A DNA stretch of 64,000 nucleotides from Lingula anatina. Lineage: Eukaryota > Brachiopoda > Lingulata > Lingulida > Lingulidae. The notes below the pieces were generated by a model that worked only from the letters and a program-made list of their open reading frames with translations, was not told the origin of the DNA and searched no databases. Location: the NCBI RefSeq assembly GCF_001039355.2, contig NW_019773936.1, forward strand, positions 107,992 to 171,991. Reading direction: 5' to 3'. Positions within the stretch are counted from its first letter, which is position 1. The number at the start of each line of letters is the position of its first letter. Of the stretch, positions 37,054 through 47,930 are shown piece by piece. Both the position numbers and the translations under genes were made by a program.

Positions 37054-37310
37054 AAAAATCTATAGTGTCCATGAACTTCAGTACTCTGTAATTCGGGCAT
37101 TATCCCAACATTCCATATTTTTGTTGTTATAGCAGGTACGCAATTACACTAGTGTACACACAGGACGGCTAATGTAGCGCATTATAAATAGCTGGACACA
37201 GAATGTGACCCAAGTTTATTTGAGCAATCCTACAAACACAGGTAGAGATGTGTTATGCAAACGTGTACTCAGCAATGTGGGCCATGGGACATGCTCTCGT
37301 GTATGAGTGA

Positions 37311-37420
37311 CAGGGGCGGATTCAGAGATATTTTCTGACGGTCTTCCAAAGTTACTTTGTTGACCCGTCCTCCATTTTTGACCGTCTTCCGACAGAAACT
37401 GTGTGTCACTGTGTGTCGCC
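37311..37420 (+). mobile_element. Half of a hAT-like MITE (left end only)
   Basis: It starts with CAGGGGCGGATTCAGAGATA, sharing its terminal 11 bases with the element at 52995, then related interior motifs (ATATTTTCT, CCTC..TTTTTGAC). No closing ATCCGCCCCTG end is visible, so it is a truncated copy. The right boundary is approximate. Confidence 0.5.
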
Positions 37421-39189
37421 CAATTTGAGAAGAAAGAATGACCCAACTCCCTAGTTCTTTCAACGTTCATAAAATACAATCACACCATCTCCACACTATA
37501 TTGTCCAGTGAACAATATATTGTCTTCACATTCAACCTTAAGTTATACATGCTTTTATCATCATTGACCATGGGTAGGAAATGATGTGATAACAACATCC
37601 ACTGACTGCGTCAGAAACCGAACGGTTCAAAACCGCTCTTTGTGCACTATACGTGTACGTGTTGTATATAGTGCTTCCGAACACATTTAATGTACTGGCT
37701 GTGTCTATATACATGTAATCCTAGTACCCAGCAATAGGGCTATTAAGAGTGCATGGGGCACGGCCCTGCGTATCGGTGCACCATATTTAATTCACAGACC
37801 CCAGTTATTAACGCGTTATGGCAATCTTCGTGTCACTTGCGTGTTACCTGTTGGGTTTTTTACTTCTACTTGCGTCTGAATATGATACGGCGGCGGAAGC
37901 AGTGAGTGCGTCCCGCGGTTAAAGATGAGTAAAGATCAAAGGATTGATCGTTATCGAGATGGGAGAGAGGGCAGGGAGGGTTCTCGAGAGAAATGGATAA
38001 TCTAAACCCAATACTAATGCCATTTTAAGTAGAAAAAAGAAGAAAAAAAAAAGAAAAAAGTGAAGAAAAAATTCTAGGTTTAGACAGAACTCAACACTGC
38101 TTAAGTCCTTTGTTTCTACGGTCCTCTCTGACCCTGCAAGAACCACAAATGTCAATGTTAACTGCACTTTAAGAACCCCCCCCCTCACGCATAATACATT
38201 ACGACACAGCTGTGATGTTTTACATTGTTCTATCAATTATATATACATACTCGCCGCAGGTTGAAGGCATAAAGAGAGGGAAATTGAACTGCCAGCATAG
38301 GTCAATTACCAGAGCAACTTCCAAGGCATTCTGCCATCCCTTGGGCGAAGTATTATAGATGTATGTACGCTCCATGCCTAATTATAGGAATAAAGTCACC
38401 GGTCCTTACGTTGACGCAGTGACAGTCGATTACTTTTTCTCCATAAATGCATACACTCCGCTATTCGTCATATAAGGCACCGGGAGTTATTATCAGTGGT
38501 ATTTACGACCGAAACAAGGTGATCAAATTTCCATGAATTTTGATATAACTGTCTCTCACAGAATGACGGGTATGGGGTCAGATGAAAGGCTGTGCTCGAC
38601 TTAATTCGCATGATAATTTCGTATCTGTGATTCACGACAACAGACAAGATTCATTTTCTAGATCATGTAATAGACATCACGTTGCCAAGTTGGAGGGGCA
38701 ACATGCACATTATATCAATATCATATCCCTGTCCAATTAATTGCATACGAGATTGCAAATCATAGCCTTTTCAGTCTGGATGTTACGCCATACATTGAGG
38801 CGGTGTAACCCTCGCAACTGAAATGCGTGGTCGTGAACTTTTGATTGACGAAGAAGGGATCACGTAACCTTGGTTTCTGAGCACATATGTACTGTAGATA
38901 CTGGTGTGAACTTGCAACAAACGCAAAGCTTTGGTTTTCAGAGCTAAACTGCAGGTTTGCATAATTATTAATTATTTGCCGGAACATTCTTGACTTCGTT
39001 TGTACTAGTCGGGTGAGAGAATTTGGAGATGTGCGACAAAATATATATCAGTAGCTAAAGGCGGATATAATATAAATATACGTAACTTACGTTGGATATG
39101 CTTGGAGAAATAGCAGCAAAACACTGGCAGTTTAAACCGTCTGACTTCAAAGAGAAATGACCCGAGCGACGAACCAAGAAAACATACAT

Positions 39190-39450
39190 TCTGCAACTTT
39201 CAAGCCATCTGTTTGCAACTTGTGCTAAAATTCCAATCCAACTTATCTATCACCTGTTAAACCCTTGTTCTAAGTAAAGAACAACAGTTATTCAATCACA
39301 CCAGAAAATTATACATTTTGCAACTTCAAACCAATACAACTGTTTGCAACCTGTGCTGTTATTCCAATTTTACTTGTTTACTATTATCTGTTCTATCCCT
39401 GATCTAAGTAAAATTCAACTGTTGCTCAACAATTGTTATTCAATCACACG
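39190..39450. repeat. Diverged local tandem duplication
   Basis: Two roughly 110-130-bp units share TGTTTGCAAC(T/C)TGTGCT, ATTCCAAT, GATCTAAGTAAA-like and TTATTCAATCACAC in the same order. The first ends near 39301 and the second near 39450. Old, non-coding. Confidence 0.7.
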
Positions 39451-40943
39451 TTGAAGACGTTTGCTTCTTTCCCCACTCTCTGGTGGAACGTAACTGCACC
39501 CTGTACCTATCTACAAAAATGCTGCTTCAATTTAATTGACCAGGCAAATTTGTGAGGTAGATTCCGGATTGATTATTTCCTTGGACTGGTCAAAAATAGA
39601 CGCACAAGATATTTGATGATAGCAGGTGCAAATAAGTTCACTAAACCTTCCACTTTGAATAAGACGGATAAATGCTTTTAATTATTTAACTCAGAGTAAA
39701 GGAATTATTTAAAGTTGAGGGAGACTGCGCTTCCCATCCGTAATGAACTGTAATGAAACTACAACGCACTTTATTGATGAAATGAATGAAATCTAGGTCA
39801 GTTCTCTGTATAAAGCACAAAATAAGTGAAAAATCGACTTATTCGACAAGGTTGTTATACCACAGATCATATTAACATTGCCTTGACGAGTGTAAATAGC
39901 AGTCATTTTCTCCCGTGGAAATATGCGATAGCTGCACGTAGACTAAAGTTTTTAACAACCGATTGAGATAAGCGAAAAAAAAAAAGAACTTTCATTCGGG
40001 CTAAGCTCTGTTAAATTTGTTGAATTCGTGATTCGGTGCAAACAGTCACTGACTGGAATAATATTCACGTTTTGATTAAGATTGATGTGGATCAGCCAAA
40101 CTTCCTTTCAAATGGACTTCACATAAAACGCATTAGTACGAACCTTCTCCGTGTGAAAACAAACTGGCCCCTCTTTATTTATCGTGATTCATATTTGTTT
40201 ATGTAACACTGGTTCGATTAAGAAGTATGAGCTAGGGCCAATATAAGACCGATTTATTTATGATTTTAAGCAATGTCTCGTTATCGAGCCACCCTTATAA
40301 TTTGGCACCCTTTCAGGAGCGTATCATGAAAACTAAATTTGATTTGGTTTCTAAAAATATTTGAAAAAGAAAAAAGCGCTAGTGTAAGCGGCTACCAACA
40401 AATCCTCCAATTCGCCAACTTGCGGCCTTCCATTTGCGTTAAACTGGCTAAGCACAGCGGTATGACATTTACACAAATCCTCAGAGCAAATTACCCGAGA
40501 TTTTTTATTGACGCCTTTATTTTACTTTCCGTCTAGTAAAATGGGCTTCAGTTCACTTTTACACTTTTGCCAACGCGGTTAACTGAAATCGGTTATAAGT
40601 GATCTATTGTGGATAAAATGGGATTTAAAAAATGAGAGGGACCTGCCATGCTCATGATCATTCAAACAAAACATGGTAAAAAGCCTACGTATTCCATTAT
40701 ATCGACAATATACATCCACTTCATAAGAGCAAACGGGGGAAAGTGATCCTATGTAAATATCACTTAACTCTAGAAAAATTAACCGCTGAATTGTTAAATA
40801 ATCGACCTATCGGAGGATCTTTTGGGAGCAAGCAGTGAGCCGAGTCAGAAATGTGTAGGAGTTAATGTTTTACAAACAAAAAGGAAAAGATAAGTAAATA
40901 GTATGAAGACAAGAAAAACAAAGAAAACTGTGGATTTGCTTAC

Positions 40944-41730
40944 TCCTTGCGTTCAGCGATAATTCCTCCAGTAACTCCCGTTTGCTTTGAATTTTCTCGT
41001 CAAAGCGCTTGAGGAATGGACGATGTTCGCGTTCGCTCCTCGGGAACCGTTCATATATTCCCTCAATAATGAAGTAACACTCCTTGTGTATTTCTGTTAG
41101 TGGATACACCATAGCAACTTTTTTCCAAGAAAACTGCTGAAGTATAGAGAAAAAGAAGTACCCAACTTGGGCATGAGAACCAAGCATCCGCGTTAGAAGT
41201 TGGTATTCATTGCTCTTGGATTTGAAAGCCTCAGCTCTGGCTCCGGCGGTTAAAAGGGGGATGTTCCACACGGGGCTGTAGCGTGCCACGGGGGCCACGG
41301 CGAAAGAAAAGCAAGGCCCCAAAAATACATGAGCGTACCGCGAAAACCGCATGTTAACAGCGGCGAGGGGTCCGTCCCTGTCCGATAACCGGGAGTCCAT
41401 TCGGCATATCTCGAACGTGTATCCTCGTAACGTGTCAGCTTTTCCCTCAATTTTTGCCGTCGCATATTCCACCGCCGGCCCCACCCTGGGGAGGCGCCAT
41501 TGGACGTTGTGATCGCAGGGGAGAATAATTCCAATCTTGATCTTGTACGGGTCGTCTCCGTCGTAGCACTTAACATCACTCCGCTTTTCCACGGGCAAAG
41601 AGCACACGTTGGCCGCCACACAGTGTCGCCAAAGAAATAACTGGAGTATCATATACACTAGGATCATCCGCCCCACTTCAGACATTGTCATTGCCGACGT
41701 GAGTCGTGTGGAACAACACAGAGGGTGCAT
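40944..41730 (-). CDS. NPR-like receptor exon 1: signal peptide and first half of ANF-receptor domain
   Basis: This exon encodes residues 1-262 plus one base; the donor is GTAAGC just below 40944. I chose the ATG at 41730 (context AAC-ATG, A at -3), although in-frame ATGs at residues 14, 16 and 22 could also serve because the hydrophobic leader spans about 22-40 (LVYMILQLFL, ending near VAA). The mature part has C43, C55, C72 and the family motifs VGPAVEYA, FLGPCFSFAVAPVARYS and PLLTAGA, then CYFIIEGIY. These match the natriuretic receptor ectodomain, in which the GPGC/GPxC loop and the PLLTAGA segment are conserved. I saw no upstream in-frame stop in the roughly 50 bases checked, so a longer N-terminus or a 5' non-coding exon is possible. 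This is the most 5' exon found and is followed by a 23.6-kb intron. Confidence 0.92.
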
Positions 41731-43352
41731 GTTTTCACTGCCGCGCCTTCCCCTGCAGCTTGGTAAGTGAATACTGACAAGAATAACGACAGTAAGACAG
41801 GAACTCCATACATTACTGATGAACCGCCCCCCTTCAGTACTCCAAACGAAGGGTTTTTTCTCTCAGGGACTCATACACTGAGTAGATGCTGCCCAAGAAT
41901 AGCACAACAAATCACCCGGCTCTCTCGTTATCAATGTGTACCGCGGCACTGTCACCGACGCCAGTGGGTATGTGTACACGTTTCGGGAGACCGTCGTTGT
42001 TTGCTTAAACTTTAGGTCTTTACTTCCTTCCCCCGTTCATTTACTATTACTTCATCTCCGCTCGATGGCATCGATGCGGCTAGGCCAACACTATAATTTG
42101 TCCATTTAAGCCTAATCTCTCCGCACGCTTGTGCCTGTGTGCTGCGCGTTTGTATAAACAGCGATTGAAGGAAGAAGTCGATTTCAATGCGGGCAGTCCG
42201 TCGATTGTATATGTATTGCAGCTTGGTTAGGGATGATCGCTTCTGCGCATGCCCCGCTTAGACAGCATTTTCATTCGCAACCGTTTCAGTTGTACTAGTA
42301 CGTTTTTCAGTCACGACGTTATTATAGATTTAACGAATTACAGCAGTGGTGGTGTAACTGGTGCGTTCATTCAATTCATTCAGACAGTCTAATGTAAGAA
42401 CGACACTTTATAATACTTTTTGCACTGTTTCACCACTCTTTTCGTATCTCTCTGTTTACGTGCCGATGAAGAAATACATTAAAATTTCGATATTTTTTGC
42501 ATCATGCATACATATTTGAAATGTATTCGATAAACTTGTAATTATGTACATATAAGGCGTGGCATCAACATGCACAATTTCTGTAAACGCAGCATGCGTG
42601 CACACCTATATTAGTCAATAACAATTATTATTTTACAGCAGTCTTTTTCATCCTAAGAATGACATCAAATGTGCAGTGCTCTTATAATGGGCTAATTCGC
42701 TAGACAGATAGATTCCTTTCATCAGCTAAAACATGATCATTGATCAACTACGCAGGGTGTCAAAAGGACATCTGAAAACGAACTGCTGTGCGTGTAGTTA
42801 CACTAAATTACGATATTAAAGGATTTCATGCAGCGGGCATATATCATACAATTCTTTTTGCCTTTTTGTGGCACCCCGTAAAGGCGCAGTGTACTATTAC
42901 ATTGTACCATCACCGCCTTCCGTGCAAACCATAAATTTCCGAGAATCAAGTCGTTACAATCAATCGGAAAAAATGAGCTGTAAACATAATTGTTCTATCG
43001 CGTGCCGTGTGAGTTAAAAGATCATTAGATTTTTCAGTGTTTTCGCTTTCTTATTGCTGAGTGAAGCGCCACTAGGCGTTTTATGGACCATTCAGATTGA
43101 GAAGAGCCGAGTGCTGCCTAAATATGGCGGACCTACATGGAATAAAGACCGCTTAATCCTGTAATGGTCTCCCCGCCTCTTTCACGCCTCCCCACCCGTC
43201 GTCTCTGCAGGGGCACAGTAATGAAATCTCGTCTCAATTCGACCGGTCGAGGGACGACGTAAAAAGTAATCCGCAGTGACAACTTTTCATCCCAGTATCT
43301 ATAAAGGGTGCCGTCAAAGGCGTGACGCCCTTCTGGCTGTCAGGTTTCTACC
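41731..43352. other. Upstream region of the receptor gene; promoter expected, not resolved
   Basis: About 1.6 kb between the receptor start codon and the Tc1 remnant. The promoter and any 5' non-coding exon should be here or further upstream. I see no convincing TATA element at a sensible distance on the minus strand and no coding segment. Confidence 0.4.
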
Positions 43353-43968
43353 ATGGTGAAGGTACGGGAGCTCACAAATGAAGAAGGAAAGAAATTGTTT
43401 CTCTGAGGGAGAAGGATATAGATGGCCCCCCTGATAGCCGCCAGATATTTGTGTTTGGCCAGCCTGTAAATAGTGTGTGCAAAAGGATGGAGGACACTAG
43501 TGATGTCCATAAGCCAACAAGAAGTGAGTGCCCAAAGAAAACTAGTGCCAGAGACGGCAGGCGTCTTTTTATGTTGTCAAGGCTTAGGAGATTTGAATCA
43601 TGCAGAGCCTTAGCATTGCAGTGGTCGCGCAATTTGTAGGTTGAAGTTGGCAAAGAAATGTTCAAATAAGGTTCCATGCTACAGGAATTCACACCGGGGT
43701 TGTTAAGAGGAAACCGCTTATCACCTTGGTAAACACACGAAGAATATGCATTTCATCGCTGGGCAGCCCAATTCAATAATGGTTTTTGGTGAATTGGTTT
43801 CTAAGAAGTTGGTGAACGGATCGCCTCTTTGCCAAAAATGCTCTGGCCGCTAGTTTCTTTACAGCCTGGGCTAACATAGCCCCTAAAAGATTACTTAACT
43901 GTTATCTGGCGATACCCAGAAAGATGGTGGCCATATTGAGATCACTTGGATGTCCTACGGAATATTAA
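43353..43968 (+). pseudogene. Decayed, internally deleted Tc1/mariner-family transposase
   Basis: Fragments of one transposase appear in order but in different frames. Near 43375-43640 there is an N-terminal helix-turn-helix region (KEIVSLREK..., then KKTSARDGRRLFMLS... RALALQWS). Near 43655-43745 is FHATGIHTGVVKRKPLITLV, a typical Tc1 segment. Near 43775-43800 is SIMVFGELVSKK, resembling the S(I/V)MVWGC..(S/A)KG region. Near 43830-43968 is AWANIAPKRLLNCYLAIPRK to LGCPTEY and a stop, matching the W..IP...(L/I)..(L/C)..S.PRR...(V/L)(I/R)...G..T.Y C-terminus. Most of the catalytic DDE core between the second and third fragments is missing. Frameshifts and stops mean it cannot make a transposase. 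I could not define the terminal inverted repeats. Confidence 0.8.
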
Positions 43969-45660
43969 TACTGACAAAATAAAGTTCGTTATGTAAGGGC
44001 AAATCACTGGTGTGCAAACCTGCAGTAAAGACACTAACTTGACATACCAGTTTTCAATAAAATACTTATCTAAAAAGGTAACAAATCCAGCTGTTATTCA
44101 CTTTTAAGCAAAATGTACCGGTAGAATAGATAGCAGTAATCCACAATAAGGTGACCTGCAAGGGTGTGTAGGGTCAGTGAATGCTGCCATAATGATTTGG
44201 GAGGAGTGAATTGCTCTTTCTGTGGGCAAGGACAATTGGCACCCGAGTACTTAACCACAGTATTGTACCTCTAGTAACTTTCTCTAATCAGACAAGCCGA
44301 GAGCTATGTCATGATATACAGTAATAATGAGTCTGCTTTCTAGCTAGTACAGACAGAAACACGACTTTGGTATTTACACAGTATTGTTAAGTCTAGTTCG
44401 TTACGTATCGAATGGAATGTTTACATGGTTCAAAATCTTCCTCTGTCTGTCTGTCTGGTCTGTATCTTAGGTTTAGACTATACCATTTCGTGATACACTC
44501 TTGATTACCTCAGACAGTCGCGAAAAATTCAAAAGGGAAATGAAAGAAAAAAAAAGAAGTCATTACGTTTGTACATGGACCAAACTAAGGGCACATCCCT
44601 GTAGAACGCTGTTGAACATTGAATTACCACCGGCATTGTACTGGAAATTGTGATCAGAAAGAGCAAAGGGCAACTGTGTCAACTTATCGACATGTATGTC
44701 TTTTAATCAACTGGCGGCATGAACAAATTCCAAGTAAATCCTAACTGGTGAACCGACTAGAACACCAGGTTACGAGATGTGGCAGGCATAACCGGTATAT
44801 TTATGAAACGGGAATGGAAAACAATGTTTTTTTCTCTCGCTCTTACGTCAAAAGAAATGGCCCGCACTCTTTTTCTACCCAATTCCCCTACCTGCGACAT
44901 TTTCAACTGTATCGCTGTCAAATGATTGTATTCAAACTATTGCCTATATTTTCCTTGTCAGAGTGTTCCCTCCCTTTCGTTACACCCTTCATGGACACAT
45001 AGAGCAATTAAGAGTAATATGTTGTTCGTACGTGTCGCATTTGCTCGTTCATTTATTGGCGTCTGTTGAAACGTGTCTTCAAATAATTTCACGCAATCTA
45101 ATTGCCACATAGAATCAAATAATCACAAAAATTGAATAACCTTATCATTTTATATATCTGACACATCTATAATCTTCATCGGATTGTCGATTTCAGATTT
45201 CCCCTAAATGAAATCGTCCTCCGTGATTATGCCAGCAATGATGCAGCAAGGGTAATAAAAAGGCAATTATACCAAGTCGAACTATAAAAACGCCATTTCA
45301 AACATCAACGCAGTGTGTAGCATTTTGTAAGAAGATAGGAAAATATCGAAACACGGGTAAATGAAGATAGATGATAGATAGAAACTTTTATTGCCGAGTT
45401 GTCAGGTTAGTAATCAAAATCCTATTTTTCACCACAGACACTGGCTTGGCGACATCGAATAACTGCCCCCGATTGAACATAATAGAGAAAGAATTTAAAA
45501 GACCCCCCACGTGGCCTACCGTCTTTTACGTCTCTATACCCAGATATCATAACAGTCATGGAACACATACATGAAAAACTATACTGTCGTTTGATTTGAC
45601 ATTTCTCACATCTTCACATCTATTCCGGTGCAGCATATGTATAAGGATGTTAAACGAAAC
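43969..45660. other. Intergenic, nothing recognised
   Basis: AT-rich sequence with a short TCTG run near 44441-44456 and a GATA-type run near 45368-45382. No gene, RNA or element recognised. Confidence 0.6.
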
Positions 45661-47612
45661 AAAACAAAGCAAAACAGGCGCTGACAATCACTCTGTGCTA
45701 GTACTAGTGTAAGGTCGTCGTCAGTTCAGCGGTAGTCCACATCAGCACACCTTAACTCCATTCCCCCTGGTGTTCAGCTAGGGTTATCCGTGAAATAAAA
45801 CACCCCAGAAAGTGTTTCATTTGTATCGCTGTAAACGAGGTGAGAGTATACAGTATAAACGACTAAAAGCTTTTTTGGTCGTCATATGCCATAAATACTG
45901 AATCGACAAAAATTACACAAAGTTCTATACTTAGAGCAAACGGTATTTATGATATATTGTGACAGTTTCTGGTTTGCAGTAATGGTATTATTGAGATGAA
46001 TAGCTAAATCACATATAATATCGTAAGCATGCATGCTGGCGTATCAAAATGTTACGACTATTAAAGTCTCCTCATAGTACTATCATTTAAAGCAAACGAA
46101 AAATATTTCATAGCCGGCAGATGGCTTGCATAATGAATAACAGGGATGGATATCCATTCATATCTCCAAAAGATTTTTGCATATTCCCTTTTATATCTTT
46201 ATTACTGGTACAGATGATGATTTAATTTTTATTAATTTGTTAAATAACATCATCTTTTTTTAATGCCTTTCGCACAGATCTAATTTTGTATTTTGTATGC
46301 CTGCTTACAAGTAGTATTTTGGATATTTATTATCATAATTTCAATGATTTGTTGTTAAATTTATACATTTTGTACTCGTGCGTATACGTACATGTATACT
46401 ATATAGTGCTATAACCCCATTACGCGATTACTTGCATGACTTATTCATGATTGCCCACATAGTGACGGCATGCTAGTTTAACGAAGGGATAAAATCAGAG
46501 AAAAATAGGTTCACAGAGGATCACAGTAAAGGTTCTGCACAGGATGAGGACTTTGGACTTTCGTGAAAAAGACAAAGCACAGCGGGCTGCTCTTGTGCCC
46601 AAGTCACCCAACACGACCAAATAGCATCCATCAGGAGACATAATAACCAAATTATCTGCATCTACGTAGCAGCGGTTCAAAATTGTCTTGTCGATCTTTT
46701 TAGCGATCCTTTATATTAAGGACGAATCAATTTCTAATGCACGGCAGTAAGCGTACATTGTAGAAGTATCTAGCATGGGTTGTCAGTGTTAAACAGTCGG
46801 GAATGTTTAATGGATCGCTTGAACAGGCACTGTGAAAGTTTTGTGTGATTTGTGGTAGCGTGACATTGTAAATTGCGTGTCACTGTGTTAGGTGGTGTGT
46901 CGTTTTGTATTGTTATTAATCGCACAGCACTGTTCTGTAGTGTATTGTTTTTCTGTTGTATTGTATTGCAATGTATTGTGTTACATTGCAATTCATTGTA
47001 TTGTATTGTATTCAAAGATGTACCATATGATGCTTTTAGCGGCACTGACTTATTCATAAAACAAAAACAAAGAATGTGTTTATCTTAACAGCTCGACTAA
47101 CTGCGACTTACTTCCATTTATCAGTGGCTTGAAAAGTGATCATTTTTGTACTGAGTGCACATTAGTTTGCTTCTAGAATCGATTTCTACATCCATCACAT
47201 ACAAACCCTATTTAAGATTTGCCAATTTCCCCCCACCATTAAATTCAAGATAGTAAAAAATCAAAATGACAAATAAATCAGGAGAAGATCTCAGTTGGGA
47301 TGGGTAAGTCAGACATCTTTGTTTACTGGTAAATTTTTAACGGATATGCAATGCTTGAATCAACACTTAACGCTTGTACGCACTAGTTTTTTCACAAATA
47401 ATAAGTGTAAAGGTCCATTGGAGTACTTGAGATGCACTTCCTATTCAACTATATTAGCTTCATCCGCTTTTTTTTTTTTTGTATCGGCAGGCGTGATCAT
47501 ACAGGCATGACATACTGTTTTGCTGTTCATTGAAAAAAGACACGACATTTTTTTCCTTTTGACTCTCATTCTGTTTTTATTTTGACATCATTACAGCATT
47601 AACTCTCATTTG
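45661..47612. repeat. Duplication C, copy 1
   Basis: About 1.95 kb from AAAACAAAGCAAAACAGGCG to TTAACTCTCATTTG, repeated at 47931-49897. Copy 2 carries an extra short segment (near 48565-48590) and a shorter T-run near 49758. It includes an ATTGT-rich patch at 46945-47012. Open frames are identical or nearly so in both copies because the DNA is, not because of selection. Confidence 0.95.
46945..47012. repeat. (ATTGT)n-like pentanucleotide patch, also at 49234-49301
   Basis: Imperfect TGTATTGTATTG repeats, present in both copies of duplication C. Confidence 0.85.
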
Positions 47613-47929
47613 TATGGAATCCCAGGAGGGCCAAGCGAAAAAAAATTGAAAAAAAAATTTTTTTTTTGAAAAAAAAAAAAAAAATTGAAAAAAAAAAAAT
47701 TGAAAAATAAAAAATTAAAAAAAAATTTTTTTATGAAAAAAAAATTGCGAAATTTGCGAGATCGCGTGTAATCCCGCGAGATCGCGCGTAATCCTGCGTG
47801 GCCACGTGAAATCCCGCGATACCGAGCAAATTTTATTTCAAAAGGAAATCAAGAAAAAGAGAAAAAAAATCACGATATCTCACGAGAAATTGCGAGAATA
47901 GAAACATGGCGGAAGAAGCCACGATGTGT
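47613..47929. repeat. A/T homopolymer tract followed by 20-bp period CpG-rich minisatellite
   Basis: 47640-47750 is a jumble of A and T homopolymers. 47752-47830 has units of about 20 bp such as GCGAGATCGCGTGTAATCCC and GCGAGATCGCGCGTAATCCT, decaying to GCGTGGCCACGTGAAATCCC. The stretch lies between duplication C copy 1 and the N at 47930 and is absent after copy 2, so it may be a divergent contig tail. Confidence 0.8.
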
Positions 47930-47930
47930 N
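47930..47930. other. Single-N contig junction 4
   Basis: One N immediately precedes duplication C copy 2. Confidence 0.95.

Larger units (their letters stand above)
17353..40943 (-). other. Intron 1 of the receptor gene (about 23.6 kb)
   Basis: From the exon 1 donor to the exon 2b acceptor. It contains the tail of duplication A, duplication B (18318-22665), numerous microsatellites, an 11-bp minisatellite near 25840, one half-MITE (37311) and a diverged local duplication (39190-39450). No additional exon of the receptor is needed: exons 1 and 2 join in frame. No other gene was recognised. Confidence 0.7.
297..41730 (-). other. Gene locus: natriuretic peptide receptor-type guanylate cyclase, 5' 14 exons (3' end outside window)
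   Basis: Fourteen exons read on the minus strand join with consistent phases (1,2,0,1,0,1,2,0,0,0,0,0,1,1 at the donors) into about 779 codons without a stop. Order of parts: signal peptide (about residues 22-40), ANF-receptor ligand-binding domain (about 55-440), membrane-proximal stalk, single membrane span (about 491-513), juxtamembrane Ser/Thr cluster (547-563) and kinase-homology domain (about 570 onward). Vertebrate NPR-A/NPR-B are about 1050 residues, so roughly 280 residues (rest of the kinase-homology domain, coiled coil, guanylate cyclase) are missing to the left of position 1. In this family, binding of a peptide outside the cell triggers cGMP synthesis inside. The ligand of this receptor cannot be told from sequence. 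It could be NPR-A-like, NPR-B-like or an invertebrate co-orthologue; NPR-C is unlikely because it lacks the kinase-homology domain. Confidence 0.93.

Noticed and set aside
45716-45790. Possible tRNA-like sequence (GTTCAGCGGTAG)
   Set aside because: No B box at the right distance and no pairable stems.
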